A stretch of DNA of 64,000 nucleotides from Anomaloglossus baeobatrachus (taxonomy: Eukaryota; Chordata; Amphibia; Anura; Aromobatidae). Shown one piece after another: positions 55,485 through 64,000 of this stretch; within the stretch, counting starts at the first letter, position 1; the number at the start of each line of letters is the position of its first letter. The stretch is from contig NC_134354.1 in NCBI RefSeq assembly GCF_048569485.1, forward strand, positions 441,916,279 through 441,980,278, written 5' to 3'. The notes beneath the pieces are model-generated. The model was not told the origin of the DNA, ran no database searches, and worked only from the letters and a program-made list of their open reading frames with translations. The position numbers and the translations under genes are program-made.

Positions 55485-56159
55485 GGCTATGTGCCCACGC
55501 TGCGGAAAATGCGCGGATTTTGCCGCGGATTTCTCGCGGAAAAGCCGCGGATTTTCCAGAAATCTGCAGCACAGCTACTCCCCAGCCATTTCTATGGCAT
55601 TTGGGAAATGCTGTGCCCACGCTGCAGATTTTTCCGCAGCGGAAATCGTGCGGATTTTCGTGCGAAAAAATCTGCAGCATGTCAATTATTCCTGCGGATT
55701 TCTCCGCAGGGTCCCCTATACTTACCTGCCTTGATAGCAGACACCGGAGTCACTTTCTCCGTCCGGTGCACAGCAGCGCAGCTGATCCAGGTACAGGAAG
55801 GATGAGGTGGGCGGGGCCTGCACGAGCGCCGGTCATGTGACAGCCGGAGCTAGTTCAGGCCCGCCCACTTTCTCCTGTGCACAGTAAAGACGCTGACAGA
55901 GTGACCCGGCCGCCGGAAAGCGAGGTGCTGCGTGATGGAGGTAAGTATGAACTCACCCATCACTGCAGCACTTGTTCTGCATTGAGGATGCAGTGCCGAA
56001 GCCATGGTCCTGTGTCCTCAATGCAGAATGCCCGCACCATATCCGCAGGACATTCCGCATCATTGAAACAGAGAAAAGTTGTGCTCCGGATTTCTGGGAG
56101 CTCCTGCGGAATGTCTTGCGGATATATCCGCAGGACACTGTCCCCGTGGGCACATAGCC
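55485..56159. mobile_element. Harbinger-like MITE at the exon 12 donor, copy B
   Basis: Counterpart of 22,240-22,914 with a handful of base differences. Same TTA duplications and same position in the donor. Confidence 0.75.
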
Positions 56160-56916
56160 TTAGTATACATTTACTTCTATACTGTGATGCCAAGCTAATG
56201 GGTGCACTCATTGAGAGCTCTAATATTCATGTTTTTATTTCAGGCCAGGTTTAGGCTCTCCACCTGGCATTACAACACGGTCAAGGGCGGCCCAGTCGCT
56301 GAAAATGAGCTCCTCAAGGTAATTATGGAACATTCTTACATACATTAAAGGTCTGTCTTTTGAGGAAACTTGTGACAATGTGATAGCCAGGACACGCGTT
56401 TCTGAAAACTGTAAAGCATAAAGATACTTTACATCATTTAAAGGAAACTATTACTGCAGTTTGAATGAGGGTAACCTTAGACACCACTTATAAGTTGAAT
56501 CGTCTGGACTGAATTTGGCCGATAGTTTGTTGCCACATGTAAATACGGCAAATAGCCACTAAGCAGTGTCACCCATACGCAGCCATGGTGGGCGCATTCC
56601 CTACTCGGTGGCCCCATCAGTGGTTGTGCAAGTCTGATTCACGTTCCTGCACCATCTGCCCGACAGACTTCGCACTCACTAAGTGCTTGGTCTGTTGGGC
56701 AGCTCAAACGGCCCAACAATGCAGCAACCACTGACCGGTCTCACAGATATCTGCAAACGGTTGCTGCGCGTAAGGGTACCCTTAGAGTTGGTATGCTTTA
56801 TGTTTAAGTCTATTTTGACATCAGTATCTCTTTTTCTTTAAAGCACTGAAGAACCCAGGACCTCTCGTCCTAGGATGGATCCGGTTTTCCTGTTGAAGCG
56901 TTTACCGAATTTATAA

Positions 56917-57585
56917 AAAGGACAAGAATTTGTAATAATTCTGTGTGTGTTTTTTTAGTTTAGATTTTCTTTCTGGTAATGTTAGTTAAATAAGAATGTT
57001 CTGGTATGGCGTTGTTTTATTTTCTTTTAAATAATTAAAAATTATAATTACAGCAAGTTTGGGACCTAGCACGTGTTTATGCCTGCTTGTCCTCTTCTAC
57101 TGCTCGATCCACAGGGCATGGCATTTTAATGTACCTTTACACAAACTTCTGAATAATAATCGTTCCTGCAGTTCATGTGAACGAGGTTGAACAATTAAAG
57201 GGGTTTGATCACTATGAGTTGGTATCACCTATTAATGTAGCTAAATATAGGCGCCATAAACTGATGTACAAAATTGTGCAGGGGAAAAGTGGCAACACAC
57301 AGACACCTACCAGATAGATCATATGCGATTATGCCACAAACAATTCCAGCCGAACTTCAAACCACTCATAGTAACTTGTATGGAGCTACTGACTTTTCCC
57401 ACCTGACCTATGCAGAGCCTAGAAAAGAAATAAGAAGCAGCGCTCAGTACAGATGTGCTCAGAGTAGACCTTCATTGGTACAGCTTTCCTTTCTCGAGCT
57501 CATGGAAACTCAGACAACTATATAAAAAGTACACAATGCGTTTAAAGCGAGACGAATACACATCCATTTCCCATACCAGTGCTTC
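56917..57585. other. 3' flank of copy B gene
   Basis: Counterpart of 26,748-27,420. No additional gene seen. Confidence 0.4.
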
Positions 57586-57866
57586 AAAAACAAAAAAAAA
57601 AAAAATCTAAAAGAACTGAGTCCTCAGTAGATACCTTATAATGGCTAAGTGAAGAGATGGTACCATCTTGTCAGTTACATTTTTAATGGCTATCAACCAC
57701 TGAGGACCCTGTTCTTTAAGCAATTTTTTTTTATCTGTACTGGCTAACACAATACAAAGATATATTTTACCTGTAAAAAAAGATTTATAACACAACAACA
57801 TTACAAGAGACAGAAGAGGAGGAAGAGGGGGGGGGGGGGGGCAGCCCTCATGGGCAATTAGTCACC

Positions 57867-57893
57867 ATGCCTCAATATCAGCCTACAGATAAG
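57867..57893 (+). other. Candidate first coding exon of the second gene family member
   Basis: ATG CCT CAA TAT CAG CCT ACA GAT AAG then gtaaga: a 9-codon exon (MPQYQPTDK) with a clean donor. It is the only one of the four copies of this unit in the window that has the ATG. The zinc-finger start follows as 'cttttttgtaaagtctgtaa', where the MITE cuts in. A functional gene here is unlikely, because the unit is otherwise the collapsed X1 type. Confidence 0.4.
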
Positions 57894-57931
57894 GTAAGAA
57901 AACAAATCCAACTTTTTTGTAAAGTCTGTAA

Positions 57932-58438
57932 AGGCCCCGTCACACTAAGCAACATCGCTAGCAACATCGCTGCTAACGAACAACTTTTGTGACGTTGCTA
58001 GCGATGTTGCTGTGTGTGACATCCAGCAACAACCTGGCCCCTGCTGTGAGGTCGTTGGTTGTTGCTGAATGTCCTGGGCCATTTTTTAGTTGTTGCTGTC
58101 CCGCTGTGAAGCACAGATCGCTGTGTGTGACAGCGAGACAGCAACAACTAATGTGCAGGCAGCAGGAGCCGGCTTCTGCGGACACTGGTAACCACAGTAA
58201 ACATCGGGTAACCAAGAAGCCCTGTCCTTGGTTACCCGATATTTACCTTTGTTACCAGCCTCCGCCGCTCTCACTTTCAGTGCCGGCTCCTGCTCTGTGC
58301 ACATGTAGCTGCAGAACACATCGGGTTAATTAACCCGATGTGTGCTGTAACTAGGAGAGCAGGGAGCCAGCGCTAAGCAGTGTGCGCTGCTCCCTGCTCT
58401 GTGCACATTTAGCTGCAGCACACATCGGGTAATTAACC
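57932..58438. mobile_element. Harbinger-like MITE, truncated by the retrovirus
   Basis: Matches 27,759-28,265; the remaining 359 bp of the element are missing at this point because the LTR starts. They may lie beyond the window. Confidence 0.75.
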
Positions 58439-58888
58439 TGTGAGGAAAGAGTTAACCTTTTTCACTGACTTAGAAAATAATAGAAATTCATTCTCCCTGG
58501 CAAGACCGAACCAGACTTATTTGCGTAATAAACTGTGAGACCAACCTCAAGGACGCAGAATGTTTTGACTTAGAGACGACTGAAAAACATCTTGTTATTG
58601 GAGTATAAGTCATTATATTAATTTCTCTTGCTGGGAATATGCAATCCACGCCTTTAATGAATATGTATGTTGCATAGTTACGCCCTAATCAACTTTGTAT
58701 AACTTTGAAATGTAAACAAAATAATACAGTTTTCTTTTTGGGAGCCGCACGTCTCCTAGCCTTTACGTGTATAACGGTGTCTGCCTGTTTTCATTGAAGG
58801 CTAAAGGGAGGGCAGAGGGGGGTCACCGGTACCCTCTCTGCATTCGGACATCGCTGGCAATAGCTGTGACTGTTAGGTCAACCTAACA
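58439..58888 (+). repeat. Retroviral 5' LTR
   Basis: It starts TGTGAGGAAAGAG right where homology with copy A ends and finishes CTAACA five bases before the primer site. A 'gtataactttg' TATA-like element and 'aaaataatac' lie in the middle. The 3' LTR is outside the window, so the end is set by the TG..CA rule and the primer site only. Confidence 0.7.
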
Positions 58889-58893
58889 TTATC

Positions 58894-58904
58894 TGGCGCC
58901 CGAA
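58894..58904 (+). other. Retroviral primer binding site
   Basis: TGGCGCCCGAA matches the start of the lysine-tRNA primer site used by many retroviruses; the rest of the 18-base site matches less well. Confidence 0.65.
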
Positions 58905-59311
58905 AAGCAGGGACCCGTGTTTTTAATCCCAGGACGCAGTGGACTGTCTTGCCATTCCGAGGAGGAGGTGACCAGACGTGGGGACCAGAAACACCTGGCC
59001 AGGTAAGAGTTGAACCTTATTCTTCTCTTTATGCTCCCCACATCTGATCTCCCCTCTCCTCAACGCGCGAAATGGTACACTGTGAGTAGAAACTGGGTTA
59101 TTGGCGGGTTTCCACTGAACTCTGAGAGAGCCTTGCCAGCTGATGTTTTCTGTGCCTTGTTTGGTTGTTTGTTTCTCTGTGTTTCTCTGCCTCTCCGTGT
59201 GTCGCGGGTCTGCTCTCCTGCACTTTACTTCTGTGCTGTTGTCCTTGTTGGTTGTCATAGATCCCATACATCAGTGAGTGTTGAAAGGGAATAGTGTACC
59301 TGCTCTGTCCA

Positions 59312-59440
59312 ATGGATGTGATATTCACTGCCCTAGTGTTAGTGGGAATAGCCCTGTTTGCCATTGCCATCGGATATAGAGTGTATCTCTGTTACAAGAA
59401 GGGCAACCCAGCGCCATTCAACATTCTCAGCCCCCTCTGA
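59312..59440 (+). CDS. 42-residue membrane-anchor-like frame in the retroviral leader
   Basis: Starts MDVIFTALVLVGIALFAIAI, a hydrophobic stretch long enough to cross a membrane, followed by the basic turn YRVYLCYKK and a proline-containing tail. It lies between the leader splice donor and gag. Leader frames are known in some retroviruses (for example in epsilonretroviruses and as the upstream extension of gammaretroviral Gag), but I cannot match this one to any. Chance is a real alternative for such a short frame. Confidence 0.35.
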   Translation: MDVIFTALVLVGIALFAIAIGYRVYLCYKKGNPAPFNILSPL

Positions 59441-59632
59441 AGTTAGGACACCACCTTTCAGTAGGAATACAAATAAGGAGTTAGTCTCTAGGTATCTCCA
59501 GGAAAGGTGGTTCTAGACCTCACCTTAGGTAGGAATACAAAAGGAGTTAGTCTCTGAGTATCTCCAGGATAGGTAGGTTTAGTCCAAAGGACGTTCAAGG
59601 GTCTAAAAGCTGAAGAAGATAGAAGACGAAGA

Positions 59633-60937
59633 ATGGGGCAAGGAATATCAAAAGACAGAAGAGCTGGATGCACCCTGCAACATCTCATTACGTGTTATCA
59701 TGGCAAAAGAACAGCCAGTCAGTCCAAGGAAGTTTTTAAGACATTTGGATTGAAGGGGAAGGATCAATTGGACCCCAACAAATGGGACACAATAAGAGCT
59801 ACTAGAGCAGGAGTGATAGTAGATAAATCATGGACTGAACTAGTCAGAACTCTTTCTGACATGGCAAAAACAGCCCACGATCAAGGTTGGATATACCATG
59901 AAGAATCAGACACATGGGAAGAAACTGGGAAGAAGGCTAATAAGGAACAGCAGCTTCCTCCGTACCTGTCAGCTACTCCTGGAACAGCTTCAAAAATAGC
60001 AGGATCCCCGGGATGGACCTGCACAAACTGTGGCCAACAAAATCCGGACTGGAGTGAAACATGCCTAGCCTGTGGAGCCCCACAGCACAAGCTACAAGCC
60101 ACAGCACCAGTGCCTCTCTATCCCGTAGTGGAAAGGAGAGTCCTGATAAGACCACCTGTTAATCCACAAAACCCAGATGCTCCCAGAGATGCAGTTCCTC
60201 GTACGTATGATGACTACGTATCCTGGACTCCAGCCGAGCAGATGGCTTTTCTGCAAAATGCTCCAGACCCGACTAGAAACCCAGTCAGTTTTTCACGTTA
60301 CCTGAACCAAATACAGGTCTCCTACAGAAGCACTTGGTTGGACATGGAAGGTTTGTGTAGAGTTAAAATGTCTCCCGAACTGTATGCCAAACTGACTGCC
60401 CACCTGACAGGACATGTTCCGGACGATACCCGTAATGTGGAATCGGGCCAAGATTTCATGATAAGACTCAATCTCTTCTGCGCCCAGGAGCAAAGAACTA
60501 AGGGCACAATGGGACCAGTGCATCAAGGTCCTGTGGAGAATGTCAGCTCATTTTACTACAGATTGATGCAGTCATTCGCAGATGAAGGGCTGGACTTACA
60601 AGCGGGTGCAATACGTCGCCTGATGGTAAGATCCTTCATGGATGGAATACATGCACCTCTGGCAGAAAGATTGAAAGCGTGCTGCCCAGAATGGAGAAAC
60701 ATGGAAGACATAGATCTTCTAGTCAACAAAGCAAGTGGCTTAGAAACCGACGCAAAGGATAAAAGGAGCAACAAGAAAGTTGTCATAGCAGCAGTGGACG
60801 GTCAGCCAGAAGGTACAAGAAGGAAGGCACCGACCTGCTACTATTGTGGAGTCAGAGGACATGTGATCAGAGACTGTAGAAAGAAGAAGAGGGACACTCA
60901 AAACCAACCCGAGAGTCAGGAGGAGAAGACTGCCTGA
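59633..60937 (+). CDS. Retroviral Gag with RanBP2-type zinc finger (fossil)
   Basis: 434 codons. MGQGIS at the start gives a myristoylation-type G2. Residues 128-147 (WTCTNC, then NPDWSETCLAC) fit the RanBP2-type finger W-x-C-x2-C-x3-N-x6-C-x2-C, placed between the matrix-like and capsid-like parts. A QGPVENVSSFYYRLMQSF segment (298-315) sits where the capsid major homology region is expected. One CCHC knuckle (CYYCGVRGHVIRDC, 402-415) and a basic tail close the nucleocapsid part. The extra finger is unusual for Gag. Confidence 0.82.
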   Translation: MGQGISKDRRAGCTLQHLITCYHGKRTASQSKEVFKTFGLKGKDQLDPNKWDTIRATRAGVIVDKSWTELVRTLSDMAKTAHDQGWIYHEESDTWEETGKKANKEQQLPPYLSATPGTASKIAGSPGWTCTNCGQQNPDWSETCLACGAPQHKLQATAPVPLYPVVERRVLIRPPVNPQNPDAPRDAVPRTYDDYVSWTPAEQMAFLQNAPDPTRNPVSFSRYLNQIQVSYRSTWLDMEGLCRVKMSPELYAKLTAHLTGHVPDDTRNVESGQDFMIRLNLFCAQEQRTKGTMGPVHQGPVENVSSFYYRLMQSFADEGLDLQAGAIRRLMVRSFMDGIHAPLAERLKACCPEWRNMEDIDLLVNKASGLETDAKDKRSNKKVVIAAVDGQPEGTRRKAPTCYYCGVRGHVIRDCRKKKRDTQNQPESQEEKTA

Positions 60938-61284
60938 CTTGCGGCAGCACGGGATAGGGATGCCAGAGGTCCATTTATACACGTCCCCCTTCACATTGGC
61001 AACAAGGAAATAAGAGCTTTGGTGGACTCAGGAGCCTCACGCTCCTGAACCCCAGGAACCTAGTGCCTGAAGGATCCATCTCATCTGAAGCTACTGTAGT
61101 ATCCGGATTTGATGGACAAGCCCAGATAATCCCAATAACACATCCACTGAAGGTGAAACTGGGACCATACATGTTCGTGTCTAAATTCTTAGTGTCCCCC
61201 CTGGGTGGAGATGCCCTAGTGGGAGAAGATCTACTATCAAGACTACAAGCTCAGATTGTCTACTGTGAGGCAAATCCCGGGATA
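60938..61284 (+). CDS. Start of retroviral protease region (fossil, interrupted)
   Basis: In the gag frame, FIHVPLHIGNKEIRALVDSG carries the aspartic protease active-site triad DSG, and further on LVGEDLLSRLQAQIVY matches the closing helix of retroviral proteases. The Ty3/gypsy element starts shortly after. Broken. Confidence 0.7.
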
Positions 61285-64000
61285 TGAAGATGAATTATGA
61301 CTCCAGTCATAATCCCTCATCACTCCCTGGCAGTGCCCCCTCCCTTCTTGTTCTCAGTGTTCCACTTACACCTCCATGGCCATGTCCTGTGATATGGAAA
61401 TGAGGTGGTGTGGGAACAATGGACACAGGATGACTCCCTGCCGTCACCCTGTAACAAGAGTTGTATCTCATTAGCAAGGCTATGGAAATAGCCAGACAGA
61501 ACGACTCCAGTAAAAAATGGTTCATATCTCGCAAGCCATATTTCCGATAAATATGGCAACCATAAAAATGGTGTCTCCGCATGCGGACGATGCTGGCACA
61601 CCCTTTTTATGGGAGCAGGACATTGGGAAATGCCCCAGGCGTGATATCAGCCAATGGGGAACTGGCAGACAGGTCATGAGTCCCCTCGTTCTGTAGCTAA
61701 ATTCATAACTGTCACAATGAGAGCATTGGCGTCCGCCTACGACGCTCCCAGGCAAAGTTATGGCCCATATTCCATGTTGGGATATTGTCCATAACTCAAG
61801 CCAGGGGTGGAGCAGTGCTCCCTGTGAGGTCACGAAGGTAGGAGGGGACCTGGACTTGGCCAGGTTGATAACCCTACTTCGGCCATTTTCCAGTGGTCTT
61901 TTCGCTGGGGGCACGTGTAGGAAACATCTGTGGGAAGGATCCTAGAAACCTGGCCTACAGCGCCCCCCTGTGGCCAGACGCAACAAGGTAACTGCTGGAA
62001 CTGTGTATGCCTGTTTGTAACCCATGCTTTGATTGTAACTGTACTCTGACATATGTATATTCTGTAGATTCCCTATTGTATATATTGTAGTTTCTAGTGT
62101 GCTTTAGGCTGATTAAATTATATGATTAATCTTGGGCTGTTCTGTTATCTCGATCTTGAATCCCACGTCTGTGTGTTCGGCTAATAGTTACCGTAAATCG
62201 GTTGGTGGCAGCGAATTGTGCCAAGGATTATTGTGGGGAGGCCAGTGAGATTCGGGGAGATTTTATATATTCCGCCCGCGGAGGTCGGGGGAATATATAC
62301 CTTACTCTCACCGGGGACCCTTCAATAATCGGCATAAGTAGTATAGCGGCCTCCTTGCTTATTGTCGGGCAATTCCATAATTGGCCTGACTATAAGAGGG
62401 GCGCTAGAGAGCGCGTCACGTGCTCTGTCTGTCGGTCGGGAGGTATAAAGGAGGGGTGACCCCCACTTGTTACCCCCCGATTGTGACGTACTGGTAGCCA
62501 GCGCGGGGGATTTCTGAGTGACCCCCCCGGTGGTTTGTGACATATTGGTGGCATAGCGGTGGGATCGAGATAATAGTGTGTGTGAGTGTGAGACCCATAC
62601 TCCCAGACACTAAAGACTGCCTGCAGCAGCTGTGGCTGCTGGGGTCTTCAGACTAGCTCAACACTAGAGTGTCAGAGTGCAGATACTGTAAGGTGTGTGG
62701 AGGCATCAGGTGTCAGTTCTGTGTCAGTGACCAAAAGTCTGCAAGAATGGCTGATGGCACCAGGAGCAGAGCTATGCCACTGGCCAATGCTAAGGCAGGA
62801 GCCGAAGAGAGGGAGGACGGTGCTGTGGACAGCAATGAGGAGGTTGCCCACGAGTCCTCCAGGAGCTCGACGCCAGAAAACCGTTCTGCCGAGGACATTG
62901 CGCAACCTGGCACTGCTGGACAAGATGAGGAGGAGCTCACCCAAGGTTCCTCAACGAGCCAGATGCCAGCCCTCCGCTCTGAAAGGGACAGTGAATCGCC
63001 TAGCTCTGCAGCGTGCCGCAGATCACCACGTGCCATTCCACCGAGCCTGGGAGGCTCGGATAGCCTTCTTCAAATGGCTATGGCCCTTCTCCAGGCTGGA
63101 GACCAGAAGGGCTACAAGGAACTCCTGGCAGAGCGCAGGGCAGAGCGGCAAGCAGAGCGTGAGGCTGCGGAGCGAGAGCGGCAGGCAGCGCGTGAAGAGC
63201 GAGAGCGACAGGCAGACCGTGACTACCAGCTGCAGCTAGCTCAGCTCCGGCCCTCATCAGCCACACGTGACCTTCGAGACACCAAACTTCCAAAGGTCCG
63301 TGTTGAGGACTTCCCAGTGCTGGAGAAGGATGGAGACTTGGACTCTTTCTTGACTGCTTTTGAACGGACTTGCTTGCAGCACCATCTGGACAAGGACCAG
63401 TGGGCCAAATACCTGACCCCCCGTTTAAGAGGTAAGGCCCTGGATATCCTTGGGGACTTGCCTGCTGAGGCAGATCAGGGCTACGACACCATCAAGCGGG
63501 CCCTGATCCAACAGTACAACCTCACTCCAGAGTCCTACCGCAAGAAGTTCCGGAGCCTACAGAAGGGACCAAAGGACTCCTGGGCTGACCACCGGCGGGC
63601 ACTTGCCCGAGCTGCCGACCACTGGACCCAAGGCCTGCAGCTTTCCACCGGACCGGAGATCCTGGACTTGTTCATCACGGAGCAACTCTTGTGGAACTGC
63701 CCTGAGGATCTCCGCCAGTTCATCCGAGACCAGAAGCCAAAGGGGTCCACGGCTACAGCTGCCCTTGCCGATGACTACACCAACAACCGGGCCCCTGAGG
63801 CCAGGAGAGCGGCCACCAGCAGCACCTGGAGAGGGGGTAAGATGAATTCTGCGACTGCCCCACCTGCCCCTAGACTGCAGGGGGTGTCCCCCTCAACTCC
63901 CCTCTCCAGGCCCGTGGCGGAACCAAGACGGTGCCACCAGTGCAACCTACCTGGACACTTCAAGGCCATGTGCCCTCAGCGTCCCAAGGCCCCGGCTCCG
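61285..64000 (+). mobile_element. Ty3/gypsy element inserted into the retrovirus, 5' part
   Basis: Retroviral similarity stops at about 61,284. A long non-coding stretch follows (about 61,285-62,541, beginning TGAAGATGAATTATG and ending TTTGTGACA), which I take as the 5' LTR. A motif 'attggtggcatagcggtggg' comes next, resembling the primer region of vertebrate gypsy elements. An earlier similar motif at 62,202 makes the LTR end uncertain. gag starts at 62,747 and runs off the window. The visible part looks whole. It is the youngest layer of the nest. Confidence 0.7.
62747..64000 (+). CDS. Ty3/gypsy Gag with SCAN-like domain (partial, fossil)
   Basis: 418 codons are visible, open to the window end. 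Start MADGTRSRAMPLANAK; then an acidic/Ser-rich part, a charged coiled-coil-like stretch of Arg/Glu/Ala (ERRAERQAEREAAERERQ), a capsid-like domain (LDSFLTAFERTCLQHHLD, WAKYLTPRLRGKAL) and a SCAN-like part (YRKKFRSLQKG, ILDLFITEQLLWNCPEDLRQ). One CCHC knuckle (CHQCNLPGHFKAMC) lies near the end. The SCAN domain of vertebrate zinc-finger proteins is known to derive from Gmr1-like gypsy Gag, which this resembles. Confidence 0.8.
   Translation, partial: MADGTRSRAMPLANAKAGAEEREDGAVDSNEEVAHESSRSSTPENRSAEDIAQPGTAGQDEEELTQGSSTSQMPALRSERDSESPSSAACRRSPRAIPPSLGGSDSLLQMAMALLQAGDQKGYKELLAERRAERQAEREAAERERQAAREERERQADRDYQLQLAQLRPSSATRDLRDTKLPKVRVEDFPVLEKDGDLDSFLTAFERTCLQHHLDKDQWAKYLTPRLRGKALDILGDLPAEADQGYDTIKRALIQQYNLTPESYRKKFRSLQKGPKDSWADHRRALARAADHWTQGLQLSTGPEILDLFITEQLLWNCPEDLRQFIRDQKPKGSTATAALADDYTNNRAPEARRAATSSTWRGGKMNSATAPPAPRLQGVSPSTPLSRPVAEPRRCHQCNLPGHFKAMCPQRPKAPAP

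Larger units (their letters stand above)
43904..56916 (+). pseudogene. Zinc-finger / tyrosine-recombinase-domain gene, copy B (disrupted)
   Basis: Exons match copy A: 43904-43932, 44281-44319, 44612-44881, 46807-46908, 46978-47022, 47099-47584, 47666-48112, 48220-48424, 48719-48847, 48927-48943 continuing after the DIRS insert at about 54,945, then exons 11-14 near 55,141-55,360, 55,442-55,480, 56,244-56,318 and 56,844-56,916. Exon 5 is 33 bp shorter and exon 6 is 63 bp longer, both in frame. Exon 11 keeps the full recombinase box ARYLGHSNETAGRNYR, with H and Y nine residues apart. Three lesions disable it: a DIRS element inside exon 10, the exon 8 donor reading CT instead of GT at 48,425-48,426, and a 7-bp deletion in exon 11 that brings a stop just after NICHG. 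Before these, it would have encoded about 760 residues. Confidence 0.82.
34861..58438. repeat. Copy B of the tandem duplication
   Basis: It matches 8,760-28,265 in order and orientation, with large length differences only at mobile elements, microsatellites and the coding repeat. The match stops at 'gggtaattaacc', where the retroviral LTR begins (TGTGAGG at 58,439). Copy B may resume beyond the window after the nested retroelements. Confidence 0.92.
58439..61284 (+). mobile_element. Endogenous retrovirus, 5' part
   Basis: Parts seen: 5' LTR (about 58,439-58,888, TGTGAGG...CTAACA), primer site (from 58,894, TGGCGCCCGAA, lysine-tRNA-like), a splice donor in the leader (59,002/59,003), a 42-codon leader frame, gag (59,633-60,937) and the start of pro. 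pro follows gag in the same frame, as in families that use stop-codon read-through. MGQ at the start of Gag suggests the gamma/epsilon side of the retroviruses. It is broken: a Ty3/gypsy element interrupts it in pro, and the visible part of pro has about one break. It lies in copy B only, so it is probably younger than the duplication. Confidence 0.85.

Noticed and set aside
59312-59440. Leader frame as a definite viral gene
   Set aside because: Kept only as a low-confidence candidate, because 42 codons can be open by chance and no relative is available here.
1-64000. tRNA, rRNA or known small RNA genes
   Set aside because: I looked for tRNA B-box-like 'ggttcgaatcc' and ribosomal signatures and found none that I could support; the only tRNA-related match is the retroviral primer site.

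Overview
The window looks like repeat-saturated nuclear DNA of an anuran amphibian. The reasons are DIRS retroelements with terminal inverted and internal complementary repeats, many Harbinger-, Kolobok- and hAT-type non-autonomous elements with frog-like ends, the interspersed repeat ending in 'gcgctatagaaataaag', and the lack of bacterial gene organisation. No species can be named from sequence alone. Host coding content is small: one multi-exon gene present twice, one further related exon, and relics of the same family.

Layout: 1-3.1 kb holds tandem repeats and a dead mariner. 3.9-4.8 kb holds Kolobok-like and hairpin elements. 5.49-11.53 kb is a DIRS element on the minus strand, inserted into one arm of an inverted repeat. 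11.5-16.8 kb is hairpins, microsatellites and non-coding DNA. 18.4-26.7 kb is a 14-exon gene whose exons join into a continuous 728-codon frame. The product has an N-terminal C2HC zinc finger, an acidic 7-residue repeat and a tyrosine recombinase (phage-integrase fold) domain. 27.4-34.2 kb holds collapsed relics of related genes and a second zinc-finger exon. At 34,860/34,861 the sequence jumps back to the middle of the first DIRS element and repeats: 34,861-58,438 is a head-to-tail second copy of 8,760-28,265. At 58,439 copy B is interrupted by an endogenous retrovirus (LTR, leader, gag, start of pro), which is itself interrupted at about 61,285 by a Ty3/gypsy element whose gag runs off the window.

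The two copies act as each other's empty-site control. Copy A alone has a hAT element directly at the gene's start codon and two Harbinger-like insertions in the last intron. Copy B alone has a Harbinger-like element in the promoter region, a Kolobok-like element in intron 3, a whole-looking DIRS element inside exon 10, and the retrovirus. Copy A keeps an open frame but lacks 30 codons around the conserved recombinase histidine. Copy B keeps those codons but is interrupted and has lost a splice donor. Exon sequence differs by under about one percent where I compared it, so the duplication is young, or the two copies are two haplotypes wrongly placed in tandem by the assembler. The sequence alone cannot separate these.
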